A stretch of 64,000 bases of DNA, from positions 1 to 64,000 of the forward strand of contig CBDUMS010000004.1 in the NCBI GenBank assembly GCA_965368405.1, given 5' to 3'. The position numbers were made by a program, and so were the translations under genes. Every line of letters begins with the position of its first letter. The stretch's first letter is position 1. This DNA is from S012-113 sp965368405 (lineage in GTDB: Bacteria > Bacteroidota > Bacteroidia > Cytophagales > Cyclobacteriaceae). Shown in pieces: positions 43,480 to 52,358 of the stretch. The notes beneath the pieces are model-generated. The model made no database searches. It saw only the letters and a program-made list of their open reading frames with translations, and was not told the origin of the DNA.

Positions 43480-43511
43480 TTTAGAGTATTCTAAATTTAT
43501 TCTTAAATTTG
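43480..43511 (+). promoter_or_regulatory. Operator and promoter of the iron locus
   Basis: TTTAGA-N4-TCTAAA is an interrupted palindrome at 43480-43495, followed by TAAATTTG (43504-43511), a full TAnnTTTG match. The palindrome lies where the -33 element should be. Since the first gene of the operon encodes a DtxR-family metalloregulator, an autoregulatory metal-dependent operator is likely. The DtxR consensus box is about 19 bp and not identical to this. Confidence 0.55.
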
Positions 43512-43527
43512 CCAAAAGGAATTCGTT

Positions 43528-44187
43528 ATGCTTACACACACCGAAGAGAATTATCTCAAAGCTATTTTTAGTTTATCGGGCCCGGAAAAGATTGCAGTTA
43601 GTACAAATGCCGTTGCGGATATGATAAATACATCCGCGGCTTCGGTAACGGATATGATTCAAAAACTGAGCAAGAAGAAACTAGTTTCTTACCACCGCTA
43701 CCAGGGGGTTACCCCTACTGAAGCTGGCGCAAAAGCAGCGCTGAAAATAATTCGTAAACATCGGCTTTGGGAAGTTTTCCTTGTTCAAAAACTTAAGTTT
43801 AAGTGGGATGAAGTGCATGACGTAGCTGAGCAATTAGAACATGTAGATTCTGAAATGCTAATTGAGCAACTCGATCAATTCCTGGGATTTCCGAAATACG
43901 ACCCTCATGGAGATCCGATTCCAAATGCGAATGGGGAAATGGAAGGAAGTCCAACGGTTACGATAAGTATGTTGCAACCCGGTGATGAATGTCGTGTTAT
44001 TTCTGCGAAAGATTCCTCCACTAGCTTTTTGAGTTATCTTGATAAAATACAAATTTCATTAGGTGCTAAGATTTGCGTTACCGACTTCTTTGAATACGAC
44101 AACTCCTATGCTGTGACCATCGATGGGGGAAATGCCATTACGCTTTCGCACAAAGTGGCAGAGAACATTTATATCGAAAAATTATGA
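43528..44187 (+). CDS. DtxR-family metal-dependent regulator
   Basis: A 219-residue protein with an N-terminal winged helix (about 1-65: VSTNAVADMINTSAASVTDM), the DtxR dimerisation domain (about 70-140) and a C-terminal FeoA/SH3-like domain (about 150-219). Of the ligands of the MntR/DtxR metal site, H78, E101, E104 and H105 are present (QLEHVDSE and IRKHRL), but the N-terminal positions corresponding to MntR D8 and E11 are N8 and K11. So the site is partial and may prefer a different metal or geometry. It is the first gene of a four-gene overlapping set with FeoA/FeoB functions, and the palindrome upstream suggests autoregulation. Function as an iron (or manganese) repressor is inferred. 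Confidence 0.9.
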   Translation: MLTHTEENYLKAIFSLSGPEKIAVSTNAVADMINTSAASVTDMIQKLSKKKLVSYHRYQGVTPTEAGAKAALKIIRKHRLWEVFLVQKLKFKWDEVHDVAEQLEHVDSEMLIEQLDQFLGFPKYDPHGDPIPNANGEMEGSPTVTISMLQPGDECRVISAKDSSTSFLSYLDKIQISLGAKICVTDFFEYDNSYAVTIDGGNAITLSHKVAENIYIEKL

Positions 44188-45212
44188 ACCCGGCGCTACT
44201 AAATTTATTGGTATTCTTTACACTAGTCATACTTATATGGCTGGCCGTTAAACTAATAACATCACGTGGTCTTTTACAGGGAAAACTTCGAAAGCAAAAA
44301 ACGCTAACAGAAGACAACCTTAAACAACTCTACCATGTAGAACAGAGTAACCGCTCTGCATCGCTAAGCGACCTATCTGGCGCTCTTAAGGTAAGGAGAA
44401 GAAAGATATTGCCTTTAATTGAAGCTGCATCCGAATCGGGATTAATCGAGTACACCGATGATAACTTAGGCTTAACAACCGATGGCCGTGAATATGCATT
44501 GCGTATAGTGCGTGTACACCGCTTATGGGAAAAATACTTAGCAGAGCGAACCGGTCACCACCCGTCTAATTGGCATTATTTAGCTGAAAAAATGGAACAT
44601 CAACTCTCCGATGAAGATGTTGATCAATTAAACGCAAGCTTGGGTAACCCCATGTTCGACCCTCATGGAGACCCTATTCCAACCGAATCGGGCAAGATAA
44701 CCGCCGTTCAATGGCAGCCACTCCCATCCTACCCGACTAATAAGCCTGCTAAAATTGTTCATATAGAAGATGAACCTGGCGTTATTTATCGTCAAATACT
44801 TGATAAACGTATTCTTATTGGTTCATATTTAATTGTAGAAGAGTCGACCAACAGTCATGTAGTATTTACTTGCGAGGGAGAAAAACATAAACTTTCCAGC
44901 ATTGTAGCTGCAAACATCAATGTAAAGCCACTTACGGAAGATGAAAGCTATGAGGAAAATACAGTGCGCTTATCGTCCCTCGAATATGGTGAAAATGCAC
45001 AGGTTGTTGGCCTTTCGCAAGAATGCCGAGGTGCTAGTCGTCGCAGATTACTCGATTTGGGCATATTACCTGGAACAGCGATAGAAATCGATTTAAAAAG
45101 TCCGCTACGTGACCCAATCGCCTATCGTGTAAGAAATACATCTATTGCCCTACGCAACACATTGGCAGAGTTAATTTTAATAAACAAAATGAATAATGGA
45201 AAAGACAATTGA
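44184..45212 (+). CDS. Membrane-anchored DtxR-like protein with C-terminal FeoA domain
   Basis: A 342-residue protein. Residues about 6-26 are one membrane helix (LLVFFTLVILIWLAVKLI). Residues about 40-150 resemble the winged-helix and dimerisation regions of the upstream regulator, with H112, E135, E138 and H139 aligning with its metal ligands (KMEHQL, VRVHRL) and a basic recognition-helix stretch (VRRRKILP). Residues about 180-245 are a degenerate SH3-like repeat, and residues about 258-335 are a FeoA domain (VRLSSLEYGENAQVVGL, then RRRLLDLGILPGTAIEID). FeoA is normally a separate 75-residue protein or fused to FeoB. The gene overlaps the previous one by 4 nt and the next by 17 nt. Whether this protein binds DNA, FeoB or both is unknown. 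Confidence 0.8.
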   Translation: MNPALLNLLVFFTLVILIWLAVKLITSRGLLQGKLRKQKTLTEDNLKQLYHVEQSNRSASLSDLSGALKVRRRKILPLIEAASESGLIEYTDDNLGLTTDGREYALRIVRVHRLWEKYLAERTGHHPSNWHYLAEKMEHQLSDEDVDQLNASLGNPMFDPHGDPIPTESGKITAVQWQPLPSYPTNKPAKIVHIEDEPGVIYRQILDKRILIGSYLIVEESTNSHVVFTCEGEKHKLSSIVAANINVKPLTEDESYEENTVRLSSLEYGENAQVVGLSQECRGASRRRLLDLGILPGTAIEIDLKSPLRDPIAYRVRNTSIALRNTLAELILINKMNNGKDN

Positions 45213-45978
45213 TAATACGGCCTGTGCCGATTGTGCTTTTCACAATACGGAAGGACTAAAAAAACTAGGAGTCGATACTTCAGGTGTAGATTATGTTCTT
45301 GCCTTGGCGGGTAATCCAAACACAGGCAAAAGCACCGTATTTAATGCCCTTACCGGGTTGCGCCAGCACACAGGGAATTGGCCCGGCAAAACAGTAGTTC
45401 GAGCCGAAGGAGGCTTCTCCTATAATGAGCATAAATATAAATTAATTGACTTACCAGGCACTTATTCACTGTTATCTACTTCTGCTGATGAAGAGGTAGC
45501 CAGAAATTTCATACTCTTTGGGAAACCCGATGTAACGGTAATTGTTGTGGATGCTTCACGTCTGGAGCGAAACTTAAACTTAGTGCTTCAGGTGCTTGAA
45601 ATCACTAAAAATGCCGTGTTATGCCTGAATTTAATGGATGAGGCGCACCGACATAGCATTGAAATAGATCAACGTGCACTAGCGCGAGAATTAGGTATTC
45701 CGGTGGTAGCAACTACTGCACGCAGCCAGGATGGAATTCCAGAATTACTTAAAACCGTTGATGATGTTGCCACTGGCAAAATAGTATGCAAACCGCATCG
45801 GGTTAAAAACTTAAACGAATCTGTTGAAAAGACAGTTAAAGAGCTTGCTACAGCACTCGAAAAACAATATCCTGGATTACCCAATAGCCGTTGGGTTGCT
45901 TTTCGACTCCTTGAAGGAGACGAGCGCCTTACGGAAGCGGTAAAAAATAATGAACTAAGCGAATTGGTGTTAAAATGA
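45196..45978 (+). CDS. FeoB GTPase domain as a separate protein
   Basis: A 260-residue protein equivalent to the cytosolic N-terminal part of FeoB. G1 is GNPNTGKST at about 39-47, G2 is around T65 (WPGKTVVRAEG), G3 is DLPGTYSL at about 85-92 and G4 is NLMDE. Residues about 165-250 fit the helical GDI region. An N-terminal extension carries C10-x2-C13-x2-H16 (ACADCAFH), a possible metal site not part of ordinary FeoB. It overlaps the DtxR-FeoA gene by 17 nt and the permease gene by 4 nt. With the permease it should reconstitute a ferrous-iron transporter. Split FeoB genes occur in other Bacteroidota as far as I recall. Confidence 0.88.
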   Translation: MEKTIDNTACADCAFHNTEGLKKLGVDTSGVDYVLALAGNPNTGKSTVFNALTGLRQHTGNWPGKTVVRAEGGFSYNEHKYKLIDLPGTYSLLSTSADEEVARNFILFGKPDVTVIVVDASRLERNLNLVLQVLEITKNAVLCLNLMDEAHRHSIEIDQRALARELGIPVVATTARSQDGIPELLKTVDDVATGKIVCKPHRVKNLNESVEKTVKELATALEKQYPGLPNSRWVAFRLLEGDERLTEAVKNNELSELVLK

Positions 45979-47396
45979 GCAATCAGGATACAGCAAAGGA
46001 CCTCATTAAGCGAGCGGCCGAACTCCGATGGGAAATCGGCGACAATTTCCATGACAGACTAACGGAAAGCATCTATACGGATGCCGCAGAAATAGCCTCA
46101 AAGGCAGTAATTGAATCAAACAAACCGAAAAAGCAGACTTTCGATAGTAAAATCGATCGTATTGTTACCAGCAAGACCTGGGGCTTCCCTATTATGGTTG
46201 GTATTTTAGCCGTAATCTTATGGCTAACTATAGAAGGCGCCAATTACCCTTCTGGCCTACTCTTCACCCTTCTTATTGATACTTTTTATCCAATACTAAA
46301 GGACATTTCAGCTCAATTAGGTATTTATAGCTGGCTCGATGGAATCTTAATTGATGGTATTTATTTGGCTGTGGCATGGGTTATAGCTGTAATGTTGCCG
46401 CCAATGGCCATATTTTTCCCACTATTTACTTTACTCGAGGATTTTGGCTATCTGCCAAGAGTGGCATTTAATATGGATAAGCTATTTAAACAAAGTGGCG
46501 CACACGGCAAGCAAGCACTAACCATGAGTATGGGCTGGGGCTGTAATGCTGCAGGTGTTATAGCCACAAGAATTATTGATAGTCCAAGAGAACGGCTAAT
46601 AGCCATTATTACCAACAATTTTTCCTTATGTAACGGGCGCTGGCCTACCCAAATCTTAATTGCCACCATTTTTATTGGTGCCTTGGTTCCAGCCTCCTTC
46701 TCAGGGCTGGCGGCATCGGCCTCTGTTATCGGTATTGCATTGCTCGGCGTTTTCTTTATGTTTTTAACCAGCTGGGGCTTATCCCGAACAGTCTTAAAGG
46801 GAGAAGTGTCTACTTTTACGCTGGAGTTGCCACCTTATCGCCCTCCTCGCTTCTGGCAAACCATTTATACCTCAATTATCGACAGAACCCTTATAGTTCT
46901 ATGGCGTGCCGTAATCTTTGCAGCCCCCGCCGGAGCGATCATTTGGCTTGTAGGTAATGTACAGGTAGGCGAAATGTCTCTTGCTAATCAATTAATCGAA
47001 TTCCTGAATCCTTTTGGTCTATTCCTGGGCTTAAATGGAGTTATTTTATTAGCCTACATAATCGCTATTCCTGCCAACGAAATTGTTATCCCTACTGTAC
47101 TAATGCTTACGGTAGCCAATTTGGGTATAATGGGTGTTGGTGCCGGCGAAGGAGTAATGTTTGAATTAGAATCGGCAGATGCTACCGGAGATATTTTACT
47201 GGCAGGTGGATGGACCTTACTTACTGGAGTTAACCTTATGCTCTTTAGTTTACTTCATAACCCCTGCAGTACAACAATATACACCATTTACAAGGAGACT
47301 AATAGTGCTAAATGGACCATTGTAGCCAGTATATTACCGGTTATTATGGGCTTTGTAGTCACCTTCCTTGTAGCACAGTTTTGGTCACTTTTTTAA
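45975..47396 (+). CDS. FeoB membrane permease as a separate protein
   Basis: A 473-residue polytopic membrane protein with about ten helices and two Gate-type repeats. The cytoplasmic first 60 residues probably dock on the GTPase. The conserved FeoB cysteine motifs are present: GWGCNAAGV with C190 and FSLCNGRWP with C219, within IIDSPRERLIAIITNNF context (E. coli FeoB has GCN and CG instead). The variant CNGRxP is typical of a FeoB subgroup seen in Clostridia and Bacteroidota. It starts on the last codon of the GTPase gene. Function is Fe2+ uptake, driven by the separate GTPase. Confidence 0.88.
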   Translation: MSNQDTAKDLIKRAAELRWEIGDNFHDRLTESIYTDAAEIASKAVIESNKPKKQTFDSKIDRIVTSKTWGFPIMVGILAVILWLTIEGANYPSGLLFTLLIDTFYPILKDISAQLGIYSWLDGILIDGIYLAVAWVIAVMLPPMAIFFPLFTLLEDFGYLPRVAFNMDKLFKQSGAHGKQALTMSMGWGCNAAGVIATRIIDSPRERLIAIITNNFSLCNGRWPTQILIATIFIGALVPASFSGLAASASVIGIALLGVFFMFLTSWGLSRTVLKGEVSTFTLELPPYRPPRFWQTIYTSIIDRTLIVLWRAVIFAAPAGAIIWLVGNVQVGEMSLANQLIEFLNPFGLFLGLNGVILLAYIIAIPANEIVIPTVLMLTVANLGIMGVGAGEGVMFELESADATGDILLAGGWTLLTGVNLMLFSLLHNPCSTTIYTIYKETNSAKWTIVASILPVIMGFVVTFLVAQFWSLF

Positions 47397-47490
47397 CCTA
47401 TCAGTTAAGCAAGGAGTAGATTCCGTCGGTATAATTTTTATTGCTTTTGGTATTATATTTTTTAACCTTTAAGTAGAAATACTTAGAACT

Positions 47491-48552
47491 ATGAAAAATA
47501 AATTCAGATTGAGATTCAACGCTGTTATAATGTTGAGTCTGCTCATTACCGTCCAGACTTTTGCCCAAATCTATCCAGGCAAGCAATGGGAGAAATATAA
47601 CAGCCCGGAAGATGCGGGTTTTTCAAGCACAAAATTAGCAGAGGCTAAAACCTATGGCGACGAAATCAATACTGCAGCACTAACTATCGTTGTCGACGGA
47701 AAAATTGTTTACGAATGGGGCGAAGTGGAAAAAAAGTACATGACGCATTCAATTCGAAAAAGTTTCTTAAGTGCCCTTTATGGAAATTATGTTAAAGATG
47801 GCACGATAGATCTCGATAAAACCATGGCCGAATTAGGCATCAACGATGAGCCACCGCTTGCCGAAGAAGAATTAAAAGCAACCATACGAGATTGCATCAA
47901 AGCACGATCCGGAGTTTATCACCCTGCACTATACGAATCTGCAGGCATGAAAGCCCTAAAGCCGGAACGGCATACCGAGCGAGCTGGAGCACATTGGTAT
48001 TATAATAACTGGGATTTTAATGTATCTGGAACGCTATTCACCAAGTTAACCGGCAAGGATATCTTCGAGGCTATTGAAAAAGAAATAGCCCAACCCATTC
48101 AAATGGAAGACTTTAAAGCTGAAGATGGCTGGTATGTTGAAGGTGATGAATCTATTCATAAGGCTTATCCTTTTAGAATTACGGCTCATGACCTTGCCCG
48201 ATTTGGGTGGTTAATGCTAAATAATGGTACCTGGAAGGGTAAGCAAATAGTGCCCGCGGATTGGGTTGCAGAAAGCACCCGCTACCATTCCGATGCAACA
48301 CTTTACTCTTCAGATGGCTATGGCTATATGTGGTGGGTATCGCGAGATTATAATAAGTTTAATCACCTGCCAAATGTTGAGGTACCAGAAGGAACTTACT
48401 CTGCCCGCGGTGCTGGTGGTCATTATGTAATGATAATTCCTGAATATAAAATGGTTGTCGTTCACCGTGCCGACACGGATGCTAGAGGCAAACGTGTTCA
48501 AACCCGAGATTTTGGAACGCTGCTGAATCTTATACTATCTGCCAAAAACTAG
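47491..48552 (+). CDS. Exported serine hydrolase, beta-lactamase (class C) family
   Basis: A 353-residue protein with a signal peptide (VIMLSLLITVQTFAQ). The S-x-x-K motif is S87-I-R-K90, the Tyr motif lies in HWYYNNWDFNVSG, and the third motif (HxG-like) is GAGGHYVMIIP. Family members are penicillin-binding-like esterases, D-aminopeptidases and class C beta-lactamases; most genomic copies are not antibiotic-hydrolysing. It stands alone, 94 nt after the iron locus and 11 nt before the M81 gene, with which it may share a transcript. Substrate unknown. Confidence 0.9.
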   Translation: MKNKFRLRFNAVIMLSLLITVQTFAQIYPGKQWEKYNSPEDAGFSSTKLAEAKTYGDEINTAALTIVVDGKIVYEWGEVEKKYMTHSIRKSFLSALYGNYVKDGTIDLDKTMAELGINDEPPLAEEELKATIRDCIKARSGVYHPALYESAGMKALKPERHTERAGAHWYYNNWDFNVSGTLFTKLTGKDIFEAIEKEIAQPIQMEDFKAEDGWYVEGDESIHKAYPFRITAHDLARFGWLMLNNGTWKGKQIVPADWVAESTRYHSDATLYSSDGYGYMWWVSRDYNKFNHLPNVEVPEGTYSARGAGGHYVMIIPEYKMVVVHRADTDARGKRVQTRDFGTLLNLILSAKN

Positions 48553-48563
48553 AGAAATAATCA

Positions 48564-50096
48564 ATGAGAACTTTATTCCTAAGCACCCTTTTTATCCTAA
48601 TAATTGGACTCCAAAGTTGTGATTCGCCCAAGAAGACCTATAAAGTAGCGGTTCTCCGCTATATGCAGGAAACCTGCACGTTTTGTCCGGGAGGAGATAC
48701 TGAAATTGAAGACAGGGCACGTAAAAGGCCCTATGTTGAAGGGGAAGAATTGCTGAAGTCCGGTGGCTTTATTGGCGGCTTTACGCATACCGCCGAACAG
48801 TTCGATGATATGGAACTTGTTGGATTAAATTCACCGGACGGTGTTTATGGTGGCTCTTCAAGAAGCTGGGAAAGCAAAGAAAGTTTTGAGCACTATATGA
48901 AAATCATTCTGGACGACCTTAAAGCTCAAATGCCAGTGCAGGGAGTTTACCTCTCGCTGCATGGGGCAATGGCGGTTAGAGATGTACCAAGACCTGAGGC
49001 AGAGATCGCAAAACGGGTTCGGGAAATTGTTGGCCCAGACGTACCCATTGCCGGCTCCTTCGATCTGCATGGTAATGAAGATGAAGAATTCTTAAAGTGG
49101 TCGAATGCCGCTTTCGTAACCAAGCGCTACCCTCACTACGACGCTGCCCATCAAGGGAGCCGTGCTGCAACATTTTTATATCGTTCGATGCGAGGTATGT
49201 ATAAATCAACTACAGCAACACGTAAACCTCCAATTATCACAGCTACTGTACTTCAATGGACAGGTCAATCGCCTTCGATGATGATTATGGAACGCGCAAG
49301 ACGATGGGAAGCACGCGAACAGGACGCTTACGTTAGTGTTTTTTACGGATTCCCCTGGTCGGATGTTCCTGATGTTGGAACAACAGTGCATGTAATGACC
49401 AATAATGACCCTGACCTTGCGAACGCTATTGCCGATGATATGGCAGAATATATCTGGCGGGTAAGGGAAGAATTTGCAGGAGGCACCTACCCTATGCCGG
49501 CCGAAGCCGTCGAAAAAACTATAACAGCCATTGAAAATGGTGCTGTTCCCGTTGTTCTTGGCGATTATTCAGATAGGCCTGGTGATGCTACCTGGATACT
49601 AAAAGAACTGAATGAAAAAGGTGTGAGCAATATCATCTATGCGGCACTTCGTGATGAGCGTGCCTTAGCAAAATTAAAGGAGGCGAATGCCCAGCCCGGC
49701 GATGACTTCGATATGGAAGTTGGTGGTTTTACCGGCGAACAGGCAGGAACCCCAGAGCGGATTACCGGAAAAGTGAAGTACTTCGGTGAAGGTTGGGGTT
49801 ATGATGAAATTGCCATCATTGAATATGGAAATAACAACTTACTCTATTTAGTACCAACCTATGTGCAAATCAGAACATTAGGCAGATTAGATATTGCAGG
49901 TATTAATCCTGATGATTACGATGTATTTGTTGTGAAATCACGTGTTCATTTTAGACGAGGGTTTGATGAGACAGGCTATGCTAAAACAATATTGGTGGTT
50001 GATGCTCCGGGACCCTGGTTTGGCACTACGCGACTCGATGCACTGGATTATAAGTTTGCACCAATCGACAAACTTTACCCCTTTGCTGCAGAGTAA
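48564..50096 (+). CDS. M81-family metallopeptidase lipoprotein (MlrC-like)
   Basis: A 510-residue protein with a lipoprotein signal (LFILIIGLQSC, Cys about 19). The M81 fold follows: VAVLRYMQETCTFCPGG, which in MlrC is usually HETNTFSP; DLHG at D167/H169 and H191 in RYPHYDAAH provide the zinc ligands. The C-terminal MlrC domain includes VVLGDYSDRPGDATW and VQIRTLGRLDIAG. M81 proteins hydrolyse linear microcystin-type or other small peptides. The His-to-Gln and Asn-to-Cys changes in the N-terminal motif are unusual, and a role in peptide catabolism is inferred. A lipid anchor suggests the periplasmic or outer face. Confidence 0.87.
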   Translation: MRTLFLSTLFILIIGLQSCDSPKKTYKVAVLRYMQETCTFCPGGDTEIEDRARKRPYVEGEELLKSGGFIGGFTHTAEQFDDMELVGLNSPDGVYGGSSRSWESKESFEHYMKIILDDLKAQMPVQGVYLSLHGAMAVRDVPRPEAEIAKRVREIVGPDVPIAGSFDLHGNEDEEFLKWSNAAFVTKRYPHYDAAHQGSRAATFLYRSMRGMYKSTTATRKPPIITATVLQWTGQSPSMMIMERARRWEAREQDAYVSVFYGFPWSDVPDVGTTVHVMTNNDPDLANAIADDMAEYIWRVREEFAGGTYPMPAEAVEKTITAIENGAVPVVLGDYSDRPGDATWILKELNEKGVSNIIYAALRDERALAKLKEANAQPGDDFDMEVGGFTGEQAGTPERITGKVKYFGEGWGYDEIAIIEYGNNNLLYLVPTYVQIRTLGRLDIAGINPDDYDVFVVKSRVHFRRGFDETGYAKTILVVDAPGPWFGTTRLDALDYKFAPIDKLYPFAAE

Positions 50097-50157
50097 AAGA
50101 ATATAGCATCCTGTTAATGCTCTTTCTGGCTTTTGCGTATGCAGAAGAGTATCCGTC

Positions 50158-50188
50158 TTGAAAATAATGCTGAGATACACTAACTTTC
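50158..50188 (+). promoter_or_regulatory. Promoter of the adenylate cyclase gene
   Basis: TTG at 50158-50160, a 20-nt spacer and TAACTTTC at 50181-50188 (one mismatch to TAnnTTTG). The ATG at 50192 follows after 3 nt, implying a leaderless transcript. Confidence 0.4.
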
Positions 50189-50191
50189 GGT

Positions 50192-52219
50192 ATGGATGGA
50201 TCTAGCCATCAACTTGCTGCCATTATGTTTACCGATATTTTCGGATACACCTCATTAATGGGCAGAAATGAGCAAAAAGCCCTAAACCTACTTCAGCAAA
50301 ATCGACAAATTCACCAAACCTGCATCAAGAAAAACAATGGTGTACTAGTAAAGGAAATGGGCGATGGTAATATTGTCCAATTCACCAGTGCGCTAGATGC
50401 CGTAACCTGCGCCCTGGAAATACAATCGAGTGCAGCAGCGTTTGAACTTAAACTGAGAATAGGTATTCATCTTGCCGAAGTTGTTATGCAAGATAACGAT
50501 GTATTTGGCGATGGTGTAAATATTGCCTCCAGATTAGAAGCAATTGCCGATCCTGGAGGAATTTATATTTCGGAATCAGTACAAAAAGCGATACGCAGCC
50601 AGACAGAAATACAGATGCGCTTTCTGGCTGAAATCAGACTAAAAAATATAGATTACCGCGTAAAGATATATGCGCTTGTAGGCCAGGGTTTACCCTATAC
50701 CACGCAAGGCAAAATCCTTAAACTAGAACGATCGACTGGTTTACTACAGGTTATTCGAAAATCGAAAGTTGCTCAGTTAAGTGTTGTTCTGTTAGCAGCC
50801 ATGATTATTGCAGGCATTGGGTGGTTTATGAATAAGAAACCTGAAGAGCTCCGCCTTGCTATTCTACCCATAGAAACACTAACCAAGATTACTGATGCTG
50901 ACTACATTTCGGCTGGTATGCACAGTGAATTAATTGATTTAATGAGTAGCATCAGTGCGCTATCTGTTACCTCCAGAACCTCCTCTTCCAAATATAACCA
51001 GAACGAAAAATCGATACCTGAAATTGCCACAGAGCTTGGTGTCGAATGGATTGTAGAGAGTGAATTAATCAAGCTTAGTGACACCGTAATTCTTAAGGTT
51101 AGGCTCATAGAGGCATTGCCGCAGGAAAAACAAGTGTGGAGAAAGGAATACACACGTCGCACAAAAGATATTCTAAGTGTGTATAATGATATCGCCTTAG
51201 AGATTTCAAATATCACGGATATAAGTCTTACAGCAAGAGAGTTAGCCGAGCTGTCCAGTTCTACTGAAATTGACCCGCAAGCTTACCAGGCCTACTTAAC
51301 AGGAATGGGGCAATTGTACGAATTCACGAAGCCCAGCATAGAAAAGGCTATCCACTACTTCGATTTGGCGATTGCAAAAGATCCTGATTTTGCCCCTGCA
51401 CATGTCGGTATCGCCTTTGCATGGGCCGTGCGAAGACAGTTTGGGTATGTATCGTCGAAAGAAGCGTTGCCCGAAATCGAAAAAGCTGCTAGAGAGGCGG
51501 TAAGGCTAGATAGCACCTCGGCGGAGGTGCATTATAATTTAGCAACCAGCGAAGCTTGGCTCTTTTGGAAATGGGAAGAGGCCGAGCGAGAATTTAAACG
51601 TGCAATTGAGCTTGATCCTGATCATGCCAAGGCACGGGCCTACTATGCGCATTTCTTGAATATACTGCACCGTGATGATGAAGCAAATCCACAGATTGAA
51701 AAAGCTATTCTCTTACAACCCGATAATTCAACAATCCGGAGTCTTTATGGAATGCACTTAAACCATCATCGCAAATATGACCTCGCAATAGCGGTACTGG
51801 AAGAAACGCTCGAAGACGATCCAGATTATGGCATGGCGCTATCTACCTTATGGACAGCCTATCATAATAAAAAAATGTATGATAAGGCGATTGAAGTAGC
51901 CAAGGTTTTATACCTCGAAAAAGGTGAATTGGCGGTTGTAGACATCCTGATAAATGAGTATATCGACAACGGCTATAACAGGGCTATGGAAGAAATTGCA
52001 GAAGCTTATATCATAAAAATGGACACAAGTTATGTAACCCCTTGGCAGATTGCCACACTCTACGTCCGTGCCGGCAACCAAGACAATGCGCTGTTCTGGC
52101 TGCAAAAAGCCTATAAGGAACAAGACCCGAACATGCCCTATATTAATGTGGATCCAATTTTTGACGTTATAAGGGATACTGAAGAATTTCAGGCTTTATT
52201 AAAAGAAATGAGGTTTTAA
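50192..52219 (+). CDS. Class III adenylate cyclase with TPR domain
   Basis: A 675-residue protein. The class III cyclase domain covers about 8-170, with metal Asp15 (MFTDIFGYT) and Asp58 (EMGDG), Lys54 and Asp107 for adenine specificity, and Asn110/Arg114 in GVNIASRLEA for transition-state binding. All catalytic positions are present, so it should make cAMP. A membrane helix lies at about 190-210, then a TolB-N-like region (LAILPIETLTKITDADYISA) at about 220-340, and multiple TPRs to the C-terminus. This is the common bacterial Cya-TPR layout. The effector is unknown. Confidence 0.9.
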   Translation: MDGSSHQLAAIMFTDIFGYTSLMGRNEQKALNLLQQNRQIHQTCIKKNNGVLVKEMGDGNIVQFTSALDAVTCALEIQSSAAAFELKLRIGIHLAEVVMQDNDVFGDGVNIASRLEAIADPGGIYISESVQKAIRSQTEIQMRFLAEIRLKNIDYRVKIYALVGQGLPYTTQGKILKLERSTGLLQVIRKSKVAQLSVVLLAAMIIAGIGWFMNKKPEELRLAILPIETLTKITDADYISAGMHSELIDLMSSISALSVTSRTSSSKYNQNEKSIPEIATELGVEWIVESELIKLSDTVILKVRLIEALPQEKQVWRKEYTRRTKDILSVYNDIALEISNITDISLTARELAELSSSTEIDPQAYQAYLTGMGQLYEFTKPSIEKAIHYFDLAIAKDPDFAPAHVGIAFAWAVRRQFGYVSSKEALPEIEKAAREAVRLDSTSAEVHYNLATSEAWLFWKWEEAEREFKRAIELDPDHAKARAYYAHFLNILHRDDEANPQIEKAILLQPDNSTIRSLYGMHLNHHRKYDLAIAVLEETLEDDPDYGMALSTLWTAYHNKKMYDKAIEVAKVLYLEKGELAVVDILINEYIDNGYNRAMEEIAEAYIIKMDTSYVTPWQIATLYVRAGNQDNALFWLQKAYKEQDPNMPYINVDPIFDVIRDTEEFQALLKEMRF

Positions 52220-52323
52220 CCTTTTACGGCAACGAATAGTTCGTCGAGGAGAAATAAGACTATAGACTAAAGCTTAGAACCCCGCCCCACTCAGCCTACA
52301 TGATTTTGCCTCTTGCTACATCG

Positions 52324-52353
52324 TTGCATCTTAGTAGGTCTTCAGTACCTTTG
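52324..52353 (+). promoter_or_regulatory. Promoter of mnmE
   Basis: TTG at 52324-52326, a 19-nt spacer and TACCTTTG at 52346-52353, a complete canonical match. The ATG at 52359 follows 5 nt after the -7 box, so the transcript is predicted to be leaderless or nearly so. Confidence 0.65.
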
Positions 52354-52358
52354 CATTA

